From: a virus
DNA: 31,169 nucleotides
Strand: one strand, 5' to 3'
Virus record (IMG/VR): IMGVR_UViG_3300005470_000015
Location: 1 to 31,169 of that record
The notes beneath the pieces are model-generated. The model did not search any database and was not told the DNA's origin. It was given only the letters and a program-made list of their open reading frames with translations. Positions within the stretch are counted from its first letter, which is position 1; each line of letters starts with the position of its first letter. The translations under genes and the position numbers were made by a program. This document shows, piece by piece, positions 14,760 to 21,654 of the stretch.

Positions 14760-14788
14760 TTGACTTATTTTGTAAGTTGACTTACATT
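14760..14788 (+). promoter_or_regulatory. Early rightward promoter
   Basis: TTGACT (14760-14765), a 17-bp spacer, then TACATT (14783-14788). An operator (14771-14786) covers the spacer and most of the -10, so repressor binding should block it. It drives the operon that begins at 14857. Confidence 0.7.
14771..14786. promoter_or_regulatory. Operator 4 (distal switch, rightward promoter)
   Basis: TGTAAGTTGACTTACA differs from operator 1 at one of 16 positions, although it lies 2.6 kb away. It overlaps the promoter at 14760-14788. Confidence 0.75.
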
Positions 14789-14816
14789 AAGCAACAGATA
14801 GAAAAAAACACAACCA

Positions 14817-14828
14817 ACCAGGCCTGGT
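14817..14828. promoter_or_regulatory. Palindrome ACCAGGCCTGGT (leader copy 3)
   Basis: A perfect 12-bp palindrome in the leader of the rightward early operon, ending 28 bp before the first start codon at 14857. Confidence 0.6.
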
Positions 14829-14856
14829 CAAACCAAGTCAAAAAGAGGAATAAGCC

Positions 14857-15120
14857 ATGTTAATGAATAACTCAATCAGCTTTAGCACAGAAGGCAAAGA
14901 AGACATTTACACCAGTGCCATAGGCACAGTGCACGATATGACCAAAAAAGGCATCAAGTTCAAGAACTTTGAAACTCGCCATAACACCAGAACAGGAAAA
15001 AACATCTCTAATGGAGATATAAAAGTTGGAGATACAACCATCACCATTCACTTTGCTGACCGCAACGAAATCACAGCATTTTGCACCAAACACAATATTG
15101 AACACAAAGACGGAGTGTAA
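14857..15120 (+). CDS. Small unknown early protein
   Basis: An 87-residue protein, the first gene of the rightward early operon, with AGAGGA seven bases upstream of its ATG. It has alternating strands (DIYTSAIGTVHDMTKKGIKF, then VGDTTITIHFADRNEITAFC) and looks like a compact alpha/beta fold. No family recognised. It is likely expressed when the repressor is absent. Confidence 0.7.
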   Translation: MLMNNSISFSTEGKEDIYTSAIGTVHDMTKKGIKFKNFETRHNTRTGKNISNGDIKVGDTTITIHFADRNEITAFCTKHNIEHKDGV

Positions 15121-15122
15121 CC

Positions 15123-15371
15123 ATGAGCGCAACAAGAGAACAATGGGCCGCAATCATCATGCAAGTTATGCAACTGATCTACCGTCAGCAAGAACGCTAT
15201 AAGCATGTAACGTTTGACCAAGCCAAGCCCTACATTATTGAAAGCCTAGACACCTGGACAATTGGCGAACTCAATCACTTCATTATGGAGAACTTTAGCC
15301 ATGACTCAGCACATAAAGACCATAACGCTGTTTGTAATAGTGCAGGCATTGCTTGTACTTGCATCGACTGA
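15123..15371 (+). CDS. Small unknown early protein
   Basis: An 82-residue protein starting two bases after the previous stop. It is mostly helical (EQWAAIIMQVMQLIYRQQERY) with a cysteine-containing tail (NSAGIACTCID). The last 71 bp overlap a second frame that encodes a small membrane protein. No known domain. Confidence 0.6.
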   Translation: MSATREQWAAIIMQVMQLIYRQQERYKHVTFDQAKPYIIESLDTWTIGELNHFIMENFSHDSAHKDHNAVCNSAGIACTCID

Positions 15372-15402
15372 CCTAAACCCACTTATAAACACACTGCTTT
15401 AA
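15301..15402 (+). CDS. Very small membrane protein overlapping the previous gene
   Basis: A 33-residue frame, ATG 15301 to TAA 15402, with GGAG ten bases upstream. It begins MTQHIKTITLFVIVQALLVL, a single membrane helix, and ends in a short polar tail. It overlaps the 82-aa gene in another frame but also fills the gap before 15413. Function unknown. Confidence 0.45.
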   Translation: MTQHIKTITLFVIVQALLVLASTDLNPLINTLL

Positions 15403-15412
15403 GGATTTTATT

Positions 15413-15817
15413 ATGAGCCTAGAACAACTACCACCGACCACCAAGGCGTTTATTGGTTACACGCCATACATTGAGCCAAAGTTTAACTTAATAGCATCCT
15501 ATAAAAACGGCATGTCTGTCGGCAAAATTGCCATTGAATTAGACATTAGCCCGCAAGCCGCGCAAAAAGAGATAGACAAGCTTATTGAGCAAAACATACT
15601 CGCCAAGCGTGAGGCGCCAAAGCACCTTAAAGCACACATAAAAGCCCAGGCCGTGTACATGATGAAGCTTGGAGCAACGCAACAGCAAGCCGTTGAGTGG
15701 TTAAAAAAAGTAGCAAACCATGCACCAGACAAAAGCCTAATAACCAAATGGAAGCATCAAAAAGCTGTAAAAAACGCGCTGCTAAAAATTGAGCAGAAGC
15801 AATCAACCAAACATTAA
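15413..15817 (+). CDS. Unknown protein with a helix-turn-helix
   Basis: A 134-residue protein with AAGGA upstream. Residues 26-55 (SYKNGMSVGKIAIELDISPQ and onward) look like a helix-turn-helix, and the rest is basic and helical (HLKAHIKAQAVYMMKLGATQQQAVEWLKK). It may be a phage regulatory or DNA-binding protein of the early operon. Target unknown. Confidence 0.65.
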   Translation: MSLEQLPPTTKAFIGYTPYIEPKFNLIASYKNGMSVGKIAIELDISPQAAQKEIDKLIEQNILAKREAPKHLKAHIKAQAVYMMKLGATQQQAVEWLKKVANHAPDKSLITKWKHQKAVKNALLKIEQKQSTKH

Positions 15818-15977
15818 CAAAGCAGACCCAAGCAAACCGTGGGGATATAACGGAAGCAGTTAGAGCATGTAATCCTTACTCCTCAAAACTACATGTGATC
15901 TAACCGACCGCCGTAACGAGAGCGGCACAAATTTACCAGGCCTGGTAACAGGCAATAAATTATATGGAGAAAAAATT
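15818..15977 (+). other. Non-coding leader ahead of the MazG-like gene
   Basis: 160 bp without a convincing gene. It contains two possible hairpins (CATGTA at 15865-15870 with a TACATG partner near 15890, and GCCG...CGGC near 15910-15926) and then the palindrome at 15935-15946. This suggests a structured leader, but I recognise no riboswitch or ribozyme family. Confidence 0.35.
15935..15946. promoter_or_regulatory. Palindrome ACCAGGCCTGGT (leader copy 4)
   Basis: A perfect 12-bp palindrome followed by AACAGG, ending 31 bp before the MazG-like start codon. Confidence 0.6.
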
Positions 15978-16331
15978 ATGAGCATTTCACACCCTGAACT
16001 TGTAGAAAACCTATGTAAACCTGGTGTAGACATTAAGAATGAAATCACACCTAAAGATGCACACCTGTTACATATGGCAGTAGGCATTAGCGGAGAAGCA
16101 GGCGAGCTTTTAGATGCCATTAAAAAAACTACTATCTATCGCAAACCTATTGATACAGAAAATGTAATCGAAGAACTTGGTGACATCGAATTCTATCTGG
16201 AAGGTCTCAGACAACAAATTGGAATTTCAAGACAGCAAACAATCGAAGCAAATATTAACAAGCTAGCAAAACGTTATTCAGGCGGAAACTACAGCGATCA
16301 AGCTGCTCAAGCCCGTGCAGATAAACAATAA
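15978..16331 (+). CDS. MazG-like nucleotide pyrophosphohydrolase
   Basis: A 117-residue all-alpha pyrophosphohydrolase. The metal-binding motif is visible: GEAGELLD (E40, E43) and EELGDIEFY (E66, D69), fitting the E-x-x-E ... E-x-x-D pattern. Family members hydrolyse dNTPs or related nucleotides and, in phages, are thought to adjust nucleotide pools or dampen ppGpp signalling. It has GGAG upstream and a long leader containing the CCAGGCCTGG palindrome, suggesting its own control. Confidence 0.85.
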   Translation: MSISHPELVENLCKPGVDIKNEITPKDAHLLHMAVGISGEAGELLDAIKKTTIYRKPIDTENVIEELGDIEFYLEGLRQQIGISRQQTIEANINKLAKRYSGGNYSDQAAQARADKQ

Positions 16332-16336
16332 CACTA

Positions 16337-16348
16337 ACCAGGCCTGGT
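16337..16348. promoter_or_regulatory. Palindrome ACCAGGCCTGGT (leader copy 5)
   Basis: Six bases after the MazG-like stop, in a 134-bp gap, with AACAGG following exactly as in copy 4. The gap also holds a long imperfect inverted repeat (GCCACATTT near 16366 against AAAGTGTGGC near 16425). Confidence 0.55.
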
Positions 16349-16465
16349 AACAGGTCGTTTTAAAAGCCACATTTAGCGAAAAATGATCTACGGGACCAAC
16401 AGCTATCCTGCTCTGACTCCAGTAAAGTGTGGCGCTTAAAGCGATAAAAAATAAGGAAAAACCAC

Positions 16466-16723
16466 ATGAAAAACTCAATGCAAGACCTAAACAACCATTT
16501 ATTTGCTCAGCTTGAGCGTTTAAATGACGAAGACTTAACCTCAGCTCAGCTAGAAATTGAATGCAATAGAGCAAAAGCAATCTCTAGCTTAGCAAAAAAC
16601 CTAGCGGAAAACGCCAAGATAGAGTTGGCAGCAAGAGAGTTTGCAACTGAAAACTCAGTGGATGAACTACCCAATATGCTGCAACCAAAAAGCCCTGCTC
16701 TGCATGGAGTAAAAACCAAATGA
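16466..16723 (+). CDS. Small unknown helical protein
   Basis: An 85-residue protein with AAGGAAAA upstream. It is mainly helical (NNHLFAQLERLNDEDL, then AISSLAKNLAENAKIELAAR), like small phage proteins of about this size. The stop overlaps the next start (ATGA), so the two are co-translated. No function assigned. Confidence 0.65.
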   Translation: MKNSMQDLNNHLFAQLERLNDEDLTSAQLEIECNRAKAISSLAKNLAENAKIELAAREFATENSVDELPNMLQPKSPALHGVKTK

Positions 16724-17292
16724 AATACAATCAACAACACAAAGATTTTTTGCGAGACAACCAACACTTAACACGCCTGGAACTCACTACAGCATTCAAT
16801 AAAGAGTTTGATACCACCCAAACATATAGCTGCATACATCAAGCCTGCAAGCGGTTTAAGTTTAGAACAAACCGCAACACCAAATTTAAACCAGGCCATA
16901 AAAGCTGGAACGCGGGCAGCAAAGGCCTAACATCAGCCAATAAAACCAGTTTTAAAAAAGGCCAAAAACCCCACAACCACAAACCTGTAGGCCATGAACG
17001 CATTACCGTAGACGGCTACATCGAAGTAAAAACGTCCGAGCCAAAAACCTTTGAACTCAAACACCGGTTAGTGTGGCAACACCACAATGGCAAGCTACCA
17101 AACGATATGATCATCACCTTTAAAGATGGCGATACCACCAATTGTAATATTGAAAACTTAGAGGCCATTACGCGCCAAGAGCACGTAAGGCGTAACAAAT
17201 TAAAAATAAAAAGCTACCCGCAAGAGCTGCAACCAACCATCAAGCTCATTGCCAAAATACAAACCAAAGCAAGCAAGCTTAAGGAGGCCTAA
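16720..17292 (+). CDS. HNH endonuclease, homing type
   Basis: A 190-residue nuclease. The N-terminal 60 residues resemble a helix-turn-helix (FNKEFDTTQTYSCIHQACKR). A linker of F-K-x-G-x-K/Q-x-x-x repeats follows (KFKPGHKSWNAG, FKKGQKPHNHKP), then the HNH core FELKHRLVWQHHNGKLP with DGDTTNCNIENLEAIT. It is the second intron/homing-type HNH in the window and belongs to a different subfamily from the one at 5572. Its ATG overlaps the previous stop. Confidence 0.85.
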   Translation: MKYNQQHKDFLRDNQHLTRLELTTAFNKEFDTTQTYSCIHQACKRFKFRTNRNTKFKPGHKSWNAGSKGLTSANKTSFKKGQKPHNHKPVGHERITVDGYIEVKTSEPKTFELKHRLVWQHHNGKLPNDMIITFKDGDTTNCNIENLEAITRQEHVRRNKLKIKSYPQELQPTIKLIAKIQTKASKLKEA

Positions 17293-17294
17293 TC

Positions 17295-17426
17295 ATGCAA
17301 ACAGTAAACATACTACAAAGTGACCTGCAAGCCATGCTAATACAAGCCGTAAAACGTGGCGCGGCACAAGACATAAAAGCCGCACTAGATAAAACCAAAA
17401 CAACGCCGGCTAAAACAAAGGGTTAA
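17295..17426 (+). CDS. Very small unknown protein
   Basis: A 43-residue frame with an AAGGAGG site (17281-17287) seven bases upstream of ATG 17295, ending at TAA 17426. It begins MQTVNILQSDLQAMLIQAV and ends in a lysine-rich tail. It lies between two real genes with almost no gap, and the ribosome-binding site is one of the best in the region, so I take it as real. Function unknown. Confidence 0.65.
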   Translation: MQTVNILQSDLQAMLIQAVKRGAAQDIKAALDKTKTTPAKTKG

Positions 17427-17429
17427 AGC

Positions 17430-17621
17430 ATGACAAATTCCGAGATGCAAAACAGCTTTGATAGATCATCGACCTACCAACCAAAAGGCTCTATGTGCAT
17501 GACGTGCTCAAAACAAAAACAAGATTGCTCTAATCTACCTTTTGAGTATATGAAAAAGCATGAAATTAAAGATAGTACAGTGATCGTTATCTGCAGTGAG
17601 TTCAGAAAAAAAATAGATTGA
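17430..17621 (+). CDS. Small cysteine-containing unknown protein
   Basis: A 63-residue protein. MCMTCSKQKQDCSNLPFEYM near the middle has a C-x2-C plus a further Cys, and a fourth Cys occurs in VIVICSEF, suggesting a small zinc-binding fold. Similar small proteins are common in phage early regions. It starts four bases after the previous stop. Confidence 0.65.
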   Translation: MTNSEMQNSFDRSSTYQPKGSMCMTCSKQKQDCSNLPFEYMKKHEIKDSTVIVICSEFRKKID

Positions 17622-17659
17622 TTTGGAATAGAAAAACTTAAAACATGTGGAGTTTTAAA

Positions 17660-17962
17660 ATGAGTGTAGTAACCGTAAAACAAGCCGAAACCATAACAGG
17701 CAAAGACCGTGCTTATTGGTCAACCGGCAAAGGCAAACGATTTACCGTTAAGGGAGATGATGGTAATCTATGGGTTTGTTTAGCTAAATTTAATGAGCAT
17801 ATTGAACGATTATGGCAAAGTACCCAGGCGTTAGACAAGCCAGCAAAAGCACCATCGAAATCAGCTTCACCTATTGTGGAGAACGTTTTTTCGAAAAAAT
17901 CAAACTCAAGCCCGACCCTAGCGGATTACGTATTGCCGCAAACTTTAGGGCAGAGATTTTAG
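17660..17962 (+). CDS. Candidate excisionase / recombination directionality factor
   Basis: About 100 residues starting at ATG 17660 with GGAG upstream. The first 55 residues (SVVTVKQAETITGKDRAYWS ... DGNLWVCLAKFNEHI) look like a small DNA-binding domain. The C-terminal 40 residues are low-complexity (serine, proline, lysine) and lie in the 151-bp overlap with the integrase gene. In lambda, xis also overlaps the start of int. Function is inferred from size, basic character and position. Confidence 0.5.
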   Translation: MSVVTVKQAETITGKDRAYWSTGKGKRFTVKGDDGNLWVCLAKFNEHIERLWQSTQALDKPAKAPSKSASPIVENVFSKKSNSSPTLADYVLPQTLGQRF

Positions 17963-18939
17963 CCTCAATAGACAAAGGTACGTTTGACTATGCAGTAAGT
18001 TTTCCACAATCTAAACATGCTGCACGCTTCAAAACCAAATCAAACTCAATTAAGAGTTATTTGCAAAACACTTACCTGCCCAGGTTTGAAAAGTACGGCA
18101 AAGCCAGAACAGTTAAAGCCTATCGCAACATCATCAATAATCAATTAATCCCACCGTTTGGCGATTACGAATTGCACGAGCTGACTATAGCCATTGTTAA
18201 GCAATGGGTAGACACTTTAGATATTACTGCAAAATCAATACGCAATATCTTATCCCCCCTAAAATCAGCACTCAATGAAGCTGTTGAAGATGGGCTTATT
18301 GAAACCAATCCCATTGCCACCTACTCCCCAAAAATCAGAAACAATGCACCCAAGCATGACGACATCGACCCTATCACCTACGAAGAAGAACAAGCTTTAA
18401 TCAAAGCCACCAACCCATCATTTGCCAACCTAATACGCTTTGCACTCTGGACAGGACTAAGACCACAAGAATACCTTGCGCTCACCTGGGATGATGTGGA
18501 CCTAATACACGGCACAGTCAATATAAACAAAGCCAAGTCTGACTTTGTAAACGTAGAGATCACTAAAACAAAAACATCAAACCGAAAACTCAAGCTACTT
18601 GCACCGGCACTAGAAGCAATCAAGGCACAAAAAGAACACACTTACCTTGAGCATCAAGAGGTTTTTAAATTTAACGGCAAGCGATACTCTGGCGTATCTC
18701 AACTAAGAAGATTTGAATGGGATAGAGCCTTTAAAAAATCAGGCGTAAGAAGGCGAACACCAAAACAAACCAGACACTCTTTTGCATCAAGAATGTTATC
18801 TGCAGGTGAACCATTGATATGGGTAAGTAAATACCTAGGGCATGCTGATCCATCAATGACATTAAGAGCCTACGCTCGATTTATGCCAGACGAACAACAA
18901 GCGGCGGGAAGCAAAGCAATTGCAAAATCACAGCAATAA
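17812..18939 (+). CDS. int: Tyrosine-recombinase integrase
   Basis: A 375-residue integrase. It starts with the short arm-binding domain typical of many phage integrases (MAKYPGVRQASKSTIEISFT ... FDYAVSFPQSKHAARF), then a core-binding SAM-like domain (about 75-165), then the catalytic domain. Visible catalytic features are R217 in WTGLRPQEYLAL, TRHSFAS, LGHADPSMTLRAY and the nucleophile Tyr354. It is adjacent to a tRNA-derived att site, as expected. The start is supported by the family's usual N terminus although its ribosome-binding site is weak; it overlaps the candidate excisionase by 151 bp. Confidence 0.93.
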   Translation: MAKYPGVRQASKSTIEISFTYCGERFFEKIKLKPDPSGLRIAANFRAEILASIDKGTFDYAVSFPQSKHAARFKTKSNSIKSYLQNTYLPRFEKYGKARTVKAYRNIINNQLIPPFGDYELHELTIAIVKQWVDTLDITAKSIRNILSPLKSALNEAVEDGLIETNPIATYSPKIRNNAPKHDDIDPITYEEEQALIKATNPSFANLIRFALWTGLRPQEYLALTWDDVDLIHGTVNINKAKSDFVNVEITKTKTSNRKLKLLAPALEAIKAQKEHTYLEHQEVFKFNGKRYSGVSQLRRFEWDRAFKKSGVRRRTPKQTRHSFASRMLSAGEPLIWVSKYLGHADPSMTLRAYARFMPDEQQAAGSKAIAKSQQ

Positions 18940-18941
18940 TA

Positions 18942-19138
18942 AATCGCCACAAAATCGCCACACTAATATACATAAACATACATATATCGCCACAATTTAA
19001 ACTGATAAAATAAAGATAAGTTATTGATTTTAAACAAATTGAATGGTCGGAATGACAGGATTTGAACCTATAACCACCTTGTTTAAAATCAATGAGTTAT
19101 AGATAATCGCCACAATAATCACCACATTTTGTGGTGAT
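18942..19138. other. attP: Phage attachment site attP (tRNA-Pro 3' end) with arm sites
   Basis: The core is at 19044-19070: read on the minus strand it is a tRNA 3' end (AGGTTCAAATCC, then TGTCATTCCG and ACCA). The C1-G72-type acceptor fits tRNA-Pro. It is flanked by a perfect 15-bp inverted repeat (19023-19037, 19079-19093). Outside this are direct copies of ATCGCCACA at 18943, 18954, 18986 and 19106 and a variant at 19118, likely integrase arm sites. Only the tRNA 3' part is present, so no tRNA gene is claimed. Confidence 0.85.
19118..19138. terminator. Hairpin between integrase and the convergent gene
   Basis: ATCACCACA, a TTT loop, then TGTGGTGAT: a perfect 9-bp stem. It lies between the ends of two convergent genes, with T-rich sequence following on the plus strand (TTATCTTTTT). 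It may double as an integrase arm site. Confidence 0.5.
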
Positions 19139-19140
19139 AG

Positions 19141-19551
19141 TTATCTTTTTAAAATGCCATAAACCCTAACTGCGCTGTACATTAATGCTATTTGCCAGTT
19201 TGGTATTTTGTGTTCGGTTAGGGATTGTTTGAATTTTTGATCTGCGTATTTTCTGTTGGGTTGTGACTCTAATAGGTAGTCGTGAATGACTGCGGCTTGG
19301 AAGTATTTTCCGACTCTTGGAAAGAGTGCTGGGGTTAATATTCCGATTAGGCCGATTAGGTATAGCCACTGTATTGTGAAGTGTGCGACTGCGACAATAA
19401 CCAGGCCTGCTATGGCGAACCATCTTGATACGGTTGCACCATCAGTGATAAAACCAACAGGAACAATTACTCCAGCGGATTCTACTGCTTCAAGCGTTTT
19501 GTATTTTGTGGGTTGCCACCAGTGGTTTGGCTGTATGACTTGTACTTGCAT
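19141..19551 (-). CDS. DUF1353-type phage protein with membrane insert
   Basis: A 136-residue protein that fits the DUF1353 family by its segments VPVGFITDGATVSRWF, then FPRVGKYFQAAVIHDYLL and KYADQKFKQSL. An inserted hydrophobic stretch (AIAGLVIVAVAHFTIQWLYLIGLIG, about residues 46-70) makes membrane association likely. DUF1353 proteins often lie at the end of tail or receptor-binding modules; their function is not established. The ATG at 19551 has GTGGG upstream. It is the last gene of the minus-strand tail/DGR unit. Confidence 0.8.
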   Translation of the reverse strand: MQVQVIQPNHWWQPTKYKTLEAVESAGVIVPVGFITDGATVSRWFAIAGLVIVAVAHFTIQWLYLIGLIGILTPALFPRVGKYFQAAVIHDYLLESQPNRKYADQKFKQSLTEHKIPNWQIALMYSAVRVYGILKR

Positions 19552-19560
19552 ATTTACCCA

Positions 19561-20004
19561 CTAAAAGAACGCACTGCGCTTAGTCCAAAACCAAGCAGAG
19601 AATGGTAGGATTGTTGCAGGCGTTAGGTGTAATTTGACTTCTTTGTTGATTTCTAAGTTTGCGCTTAACGCATCGTAATCCGCTTGTGACATAGCACCAA
19701 CGGCTACCAAATCTTTAGCGGCATCAAATCCATTTTTAATTTGCATTAGCCCATTGGCCACTTCATTGGTGAAGGGTACGGTAATATCTGTATCAGCATA
19801 AACCTCGCCTGTTTGTTTGGCGATAGATGCTAGTTCTTCTGCGGTTGGTTCTGGCGGCGGTGGCAGATCCTGCCAGCCGCTTAACTCAACTGACTCAGTT
19901 ACTTGTACAAATAGCTCATTGCTAGCAGGCACAATCGCACCAGTTTTTATATCTTTGTAATCAGCTATACACAGTGCTGATCCATCTAGTCTTTTTGCAA
20001 ACAT
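19561..20004 (-). CDS. Unknown tail-associated protein (tail-fibre-assembly-like)
   Basis: A 147-residue protein starting inside the end of the reverse transcriptase gene (19-bp overlap) with AAGGAAGG upstream. The middle has WQDLPPPPEPTAEELASIAK, a pattern frequent in tail-fibre assembly or tail accessory proteins. The first half looks like a small beta domain. It is co-transcribed with the DGR genes, so it may assist or decorate the variable tail protein. The assignment is tentative. Confidence 0.55.
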   Translation of the reverse strand: MFAKRLDGSALCIADYKDIKTGAIVPASNELFVQVTESVELSGWQDLPPPPEPTAEELASIAKQTGEVYADTDITVPFTNEVANGLMQIKNGFDAAKDLVAVGAMSQADYDALSANLEINKEVKLHLTPATILPFSAWFWTKRSAFF

Positions 20005-20987
20005 AGTCCTTCCTTTTTTAAGTAGTTGAGTAAGTTGTGGCTATCCGCCCATTTTGCGTGGCCTGTAAAACTTGCTGAAAATTGTTTTAATGCTACTGCA
20101 TCGCCTGCTTTTTTATAGCGTTGTATTTTTCGTTTAGCTTTTCTCACGCTGTCTTTTCTGAGCAGTTTATGATTATCCCAAATTCGATACCCTAAAAAGT
20201 TCACACCTCGCTCAATAGGCTGTATAGAGCTTTTGCTAAAAAACAGTCTTAACTGGTAATTGCAATACAGCTCTAAAAAATCTCGCACTATCTCTAAATA
20301 AGCGCGTGAGTGGTGCAGAACAACAATGTCGTCCATGTATCTAAAAAACCATTTAACTTTTAAGCTTTGTGCTAAAAAGCGGTCAACCAATGTGCCGTAA
20401 ACATTTGCCCATAGCTGGCTTGTTAAGTTGCCAATTGGCAAGCCGTCACCATGCCGTGGCGTAAATTGCTCTATAAGCCAAAGCGTATGTTTGCAGCTTA
20501 TTTTCTTTTCAATTTGTCGCCATAAAACCGCTCTGTCAATGCTGTAAAAATATTTGCTAAAATCGGTTTTTAATGCAAAAACAGGCCTGCCTGTTTTCTT
20601 TAATTTTCGGATTGTTGCTTGCGTATCAATTGCACCTTTGTGTGATCCTTTGCCTTTTCTGCAGGCGTAGGATTGTGGCAGCATGCCAGCTTCAAAGATT
20701 GGCATTATGATATTAACCAAAGCGTGTTGTACAATCCTATCTTTAAATGGTAATGCAGTAATTGGCCTTGGTTTTGGCTCATAAACCCAAAACTCGCGTG
20801 GCTTACCTGGTTGATACTGTTTGTTTTTAATACTCTCAATTAATGCCTGCAAGTTAGCTGCATAATTTTCTTTAAAATTTAAGTACCCGCTAGACTTTCT
20901 ACGCCCTGCAGATGCTTTTTGATAAGCGAGTCGAAAATTATTGCTATCCAATATATTGTTAATTAAATTGCGATATTTTCGCCCCAT
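19986..20987 (-). CDS. DGR reverse transcriptase
   Basis: A 333-residue reverse transcriptase of the diversity-generating retroelement type. Visible blocks are RPITALPFKDRIVQHAL (74-90), YACRKGKGSHKGAI (107-120), FALKTDFSKYFYSID (137-151, catalytic D142), GLPIGNLTSQLWANVY (182-197), which is characteristic of DGR and group-II-like RTs, and the YMDD box (217-220). It lies about 150 bp downstream of the template repeat and is preceded by AAGGA. It copies the template RNA into cDNA with errors at adenines, and the cDNA then replaces the variable repeat in the tail gene. There is no fused maturase or nuclease domain, as expected. Confidence 0.96.
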   Translation of the reverse strand: MGRKYRNLINNILDSNNFRLAYQKASAGRRKSSGYLNFKENYAANLQALIESIKNKQYQPGKPREFWVYEPKPRPITALPFKDRIVQHALVNIIMPIFEAGMLPQSYACRKGKGSHKGAIDTQATIRKLKKTGRPVFALKTDFSKYFYSIDRAVLWRQIEKKISCKHTLWLIEQFTPRHGDGLPIGNLTSQLWANVYGTLVDRFLAQSLKVKWFFRYMDDIVVLHHSRAYLEIVRDFLELYCNYQLRLFFSKSSIQPIERGVNFLGYRIWDNHKLLRKDSVRKAKRKIQRYKKAGDAVALKQFSASFTGHAKWADSHNLLNYLKKEGLCLQKD

Positions 20988-21132
20988 AAAATTCCTTAAT
21001 GTTGTGCGCGAGTTTCGATATTTCGCTACTCCTCGCTATCACAAACCGCTAAATGTATTCCCCAAAGGAGGTACAGCATGGCTGACCACAAGTGGTACGC
21101 TTAGATATCCTTAGATAATCTAACGCATTGTC

Positions 21133-21253
21133 GTCACAGACGGCGCGAGACCCGATGTTGTTGTTCGAGTTGCTAGGGGCGTTGTTCCAGTTCGACGCGC
21201 GAGAACCCGCGTTCGCACCATTGCTCCAATTGGCACCGAGTAGCACGGCCGTG
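21133..21253 (-). repeat. DGR template repeat (TR)
   Basis: A 121-bp sequence that matches the variable repeat at 21654-21774 except at 9 positions, every one an adenine in the sense (minus) strand of this copy. It holds 26 adenines, largely in AAC/AAT codons, as in known DGR templates. It lies 19 bp after the Avd stop and upstream of the RT. A 70-codon frame runs through it (start 21261) but is best explained by its similarity to the coding VR. Confidence 0.95.
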
Positions 21254-21272
21254 TTATCCATGTTGCACCCTG

Positions 21273-21617
21273 CTAACGCCTAGATTTTTTAATCCAAGCA
21301 TTTAGCATGCTCCCAACTTCAGCAAGCATAACCATGGCGGCTGTGTGCTGATCGTTAGTAATTAGTCTAGTGCGATGACTGACAGCAAACCTTAATAGCC
21401 ACCTCACTTCTGCAAGCGATGCGTCTATAACGTGCAGCTTGCTGATTTGATTGATTTTGGCAGCCAAGTAAAACTCACCTGGCAATCTCAGTAACGCACT
21501 TAAAAATTTGTCTCTAAACTGGCCATGTCGCTTGGGTATGCCTTGTATTTTTGGATAAATAAAATCCATAAAAACATCATACTTTTCAACAATCGCTAAA
21601 ATCTCAATCCTACTCAT
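21273..21617 (-). CDS. avd: DGR accessory variability determinant (Avd)
   Basis: A 114-residue helical protein of the four-helix-bundle Avd type: EILAIVEKYDVFMDFIYPKI, then KRHGQFRDKFLSALLRLPGE and RWLLRFAVSHRTRLITNDQH, basic overall. Avd forms a pentameric barrel that binds the reverse transcriptase and template RNA and is required for cDNA synthesis in the Bordetella phage DGR. It lies between the target gene and TR, the same order as in that phage. Confidence 0.9.
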   Translation of the reverse strand: MSRIEILAIVEKYDVFMDFIYPKIQGIPKRHGQFRDKFLSALLRLPGEFYLAAKINQISKLHVIDASLAEVRWLLRFAVSHRTRLITNDQHTAAMVMLAEVGSMLNAWIKKSRR

Positions 21618-21632
21618 CGTGTCGCTGTCGCT

Positions 21633-21654
21633 CCACTAATCAAGTATCAAGTGG
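21633..21654 (-). other. Hairpin straddling the target-gene stop codon
   Basis: CCACT (21633-21637) and AGTGG (21650-21654) can pair around a loop that includes the stop codon and an ACTTGAT direct repeat. DGR target genes often carry a small hairpin just downstream of VR that aids homing. This stem is short, so the assignment is weak. Confidence 0.4.

Noticed and set aside
16383-16439. 18-codon frame between the MazG-like gene and 16466
   Set aside because: Too short, no ribosome-binding site, inside a likely structured leader.
19044-19096. A complete tRNA gene at the att site
   Set aside because: Only the T-arm, acceptor 3' strand and CCA are convincing; no D-arm or anticodon arm for tRNA-Pro is present. 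It is an att core.
21049-21261. 70-aa frame running through the template repeat
   Set aside because: TR is a non-coding RNA template; the frame stays open because TR mirrors the coding VR.
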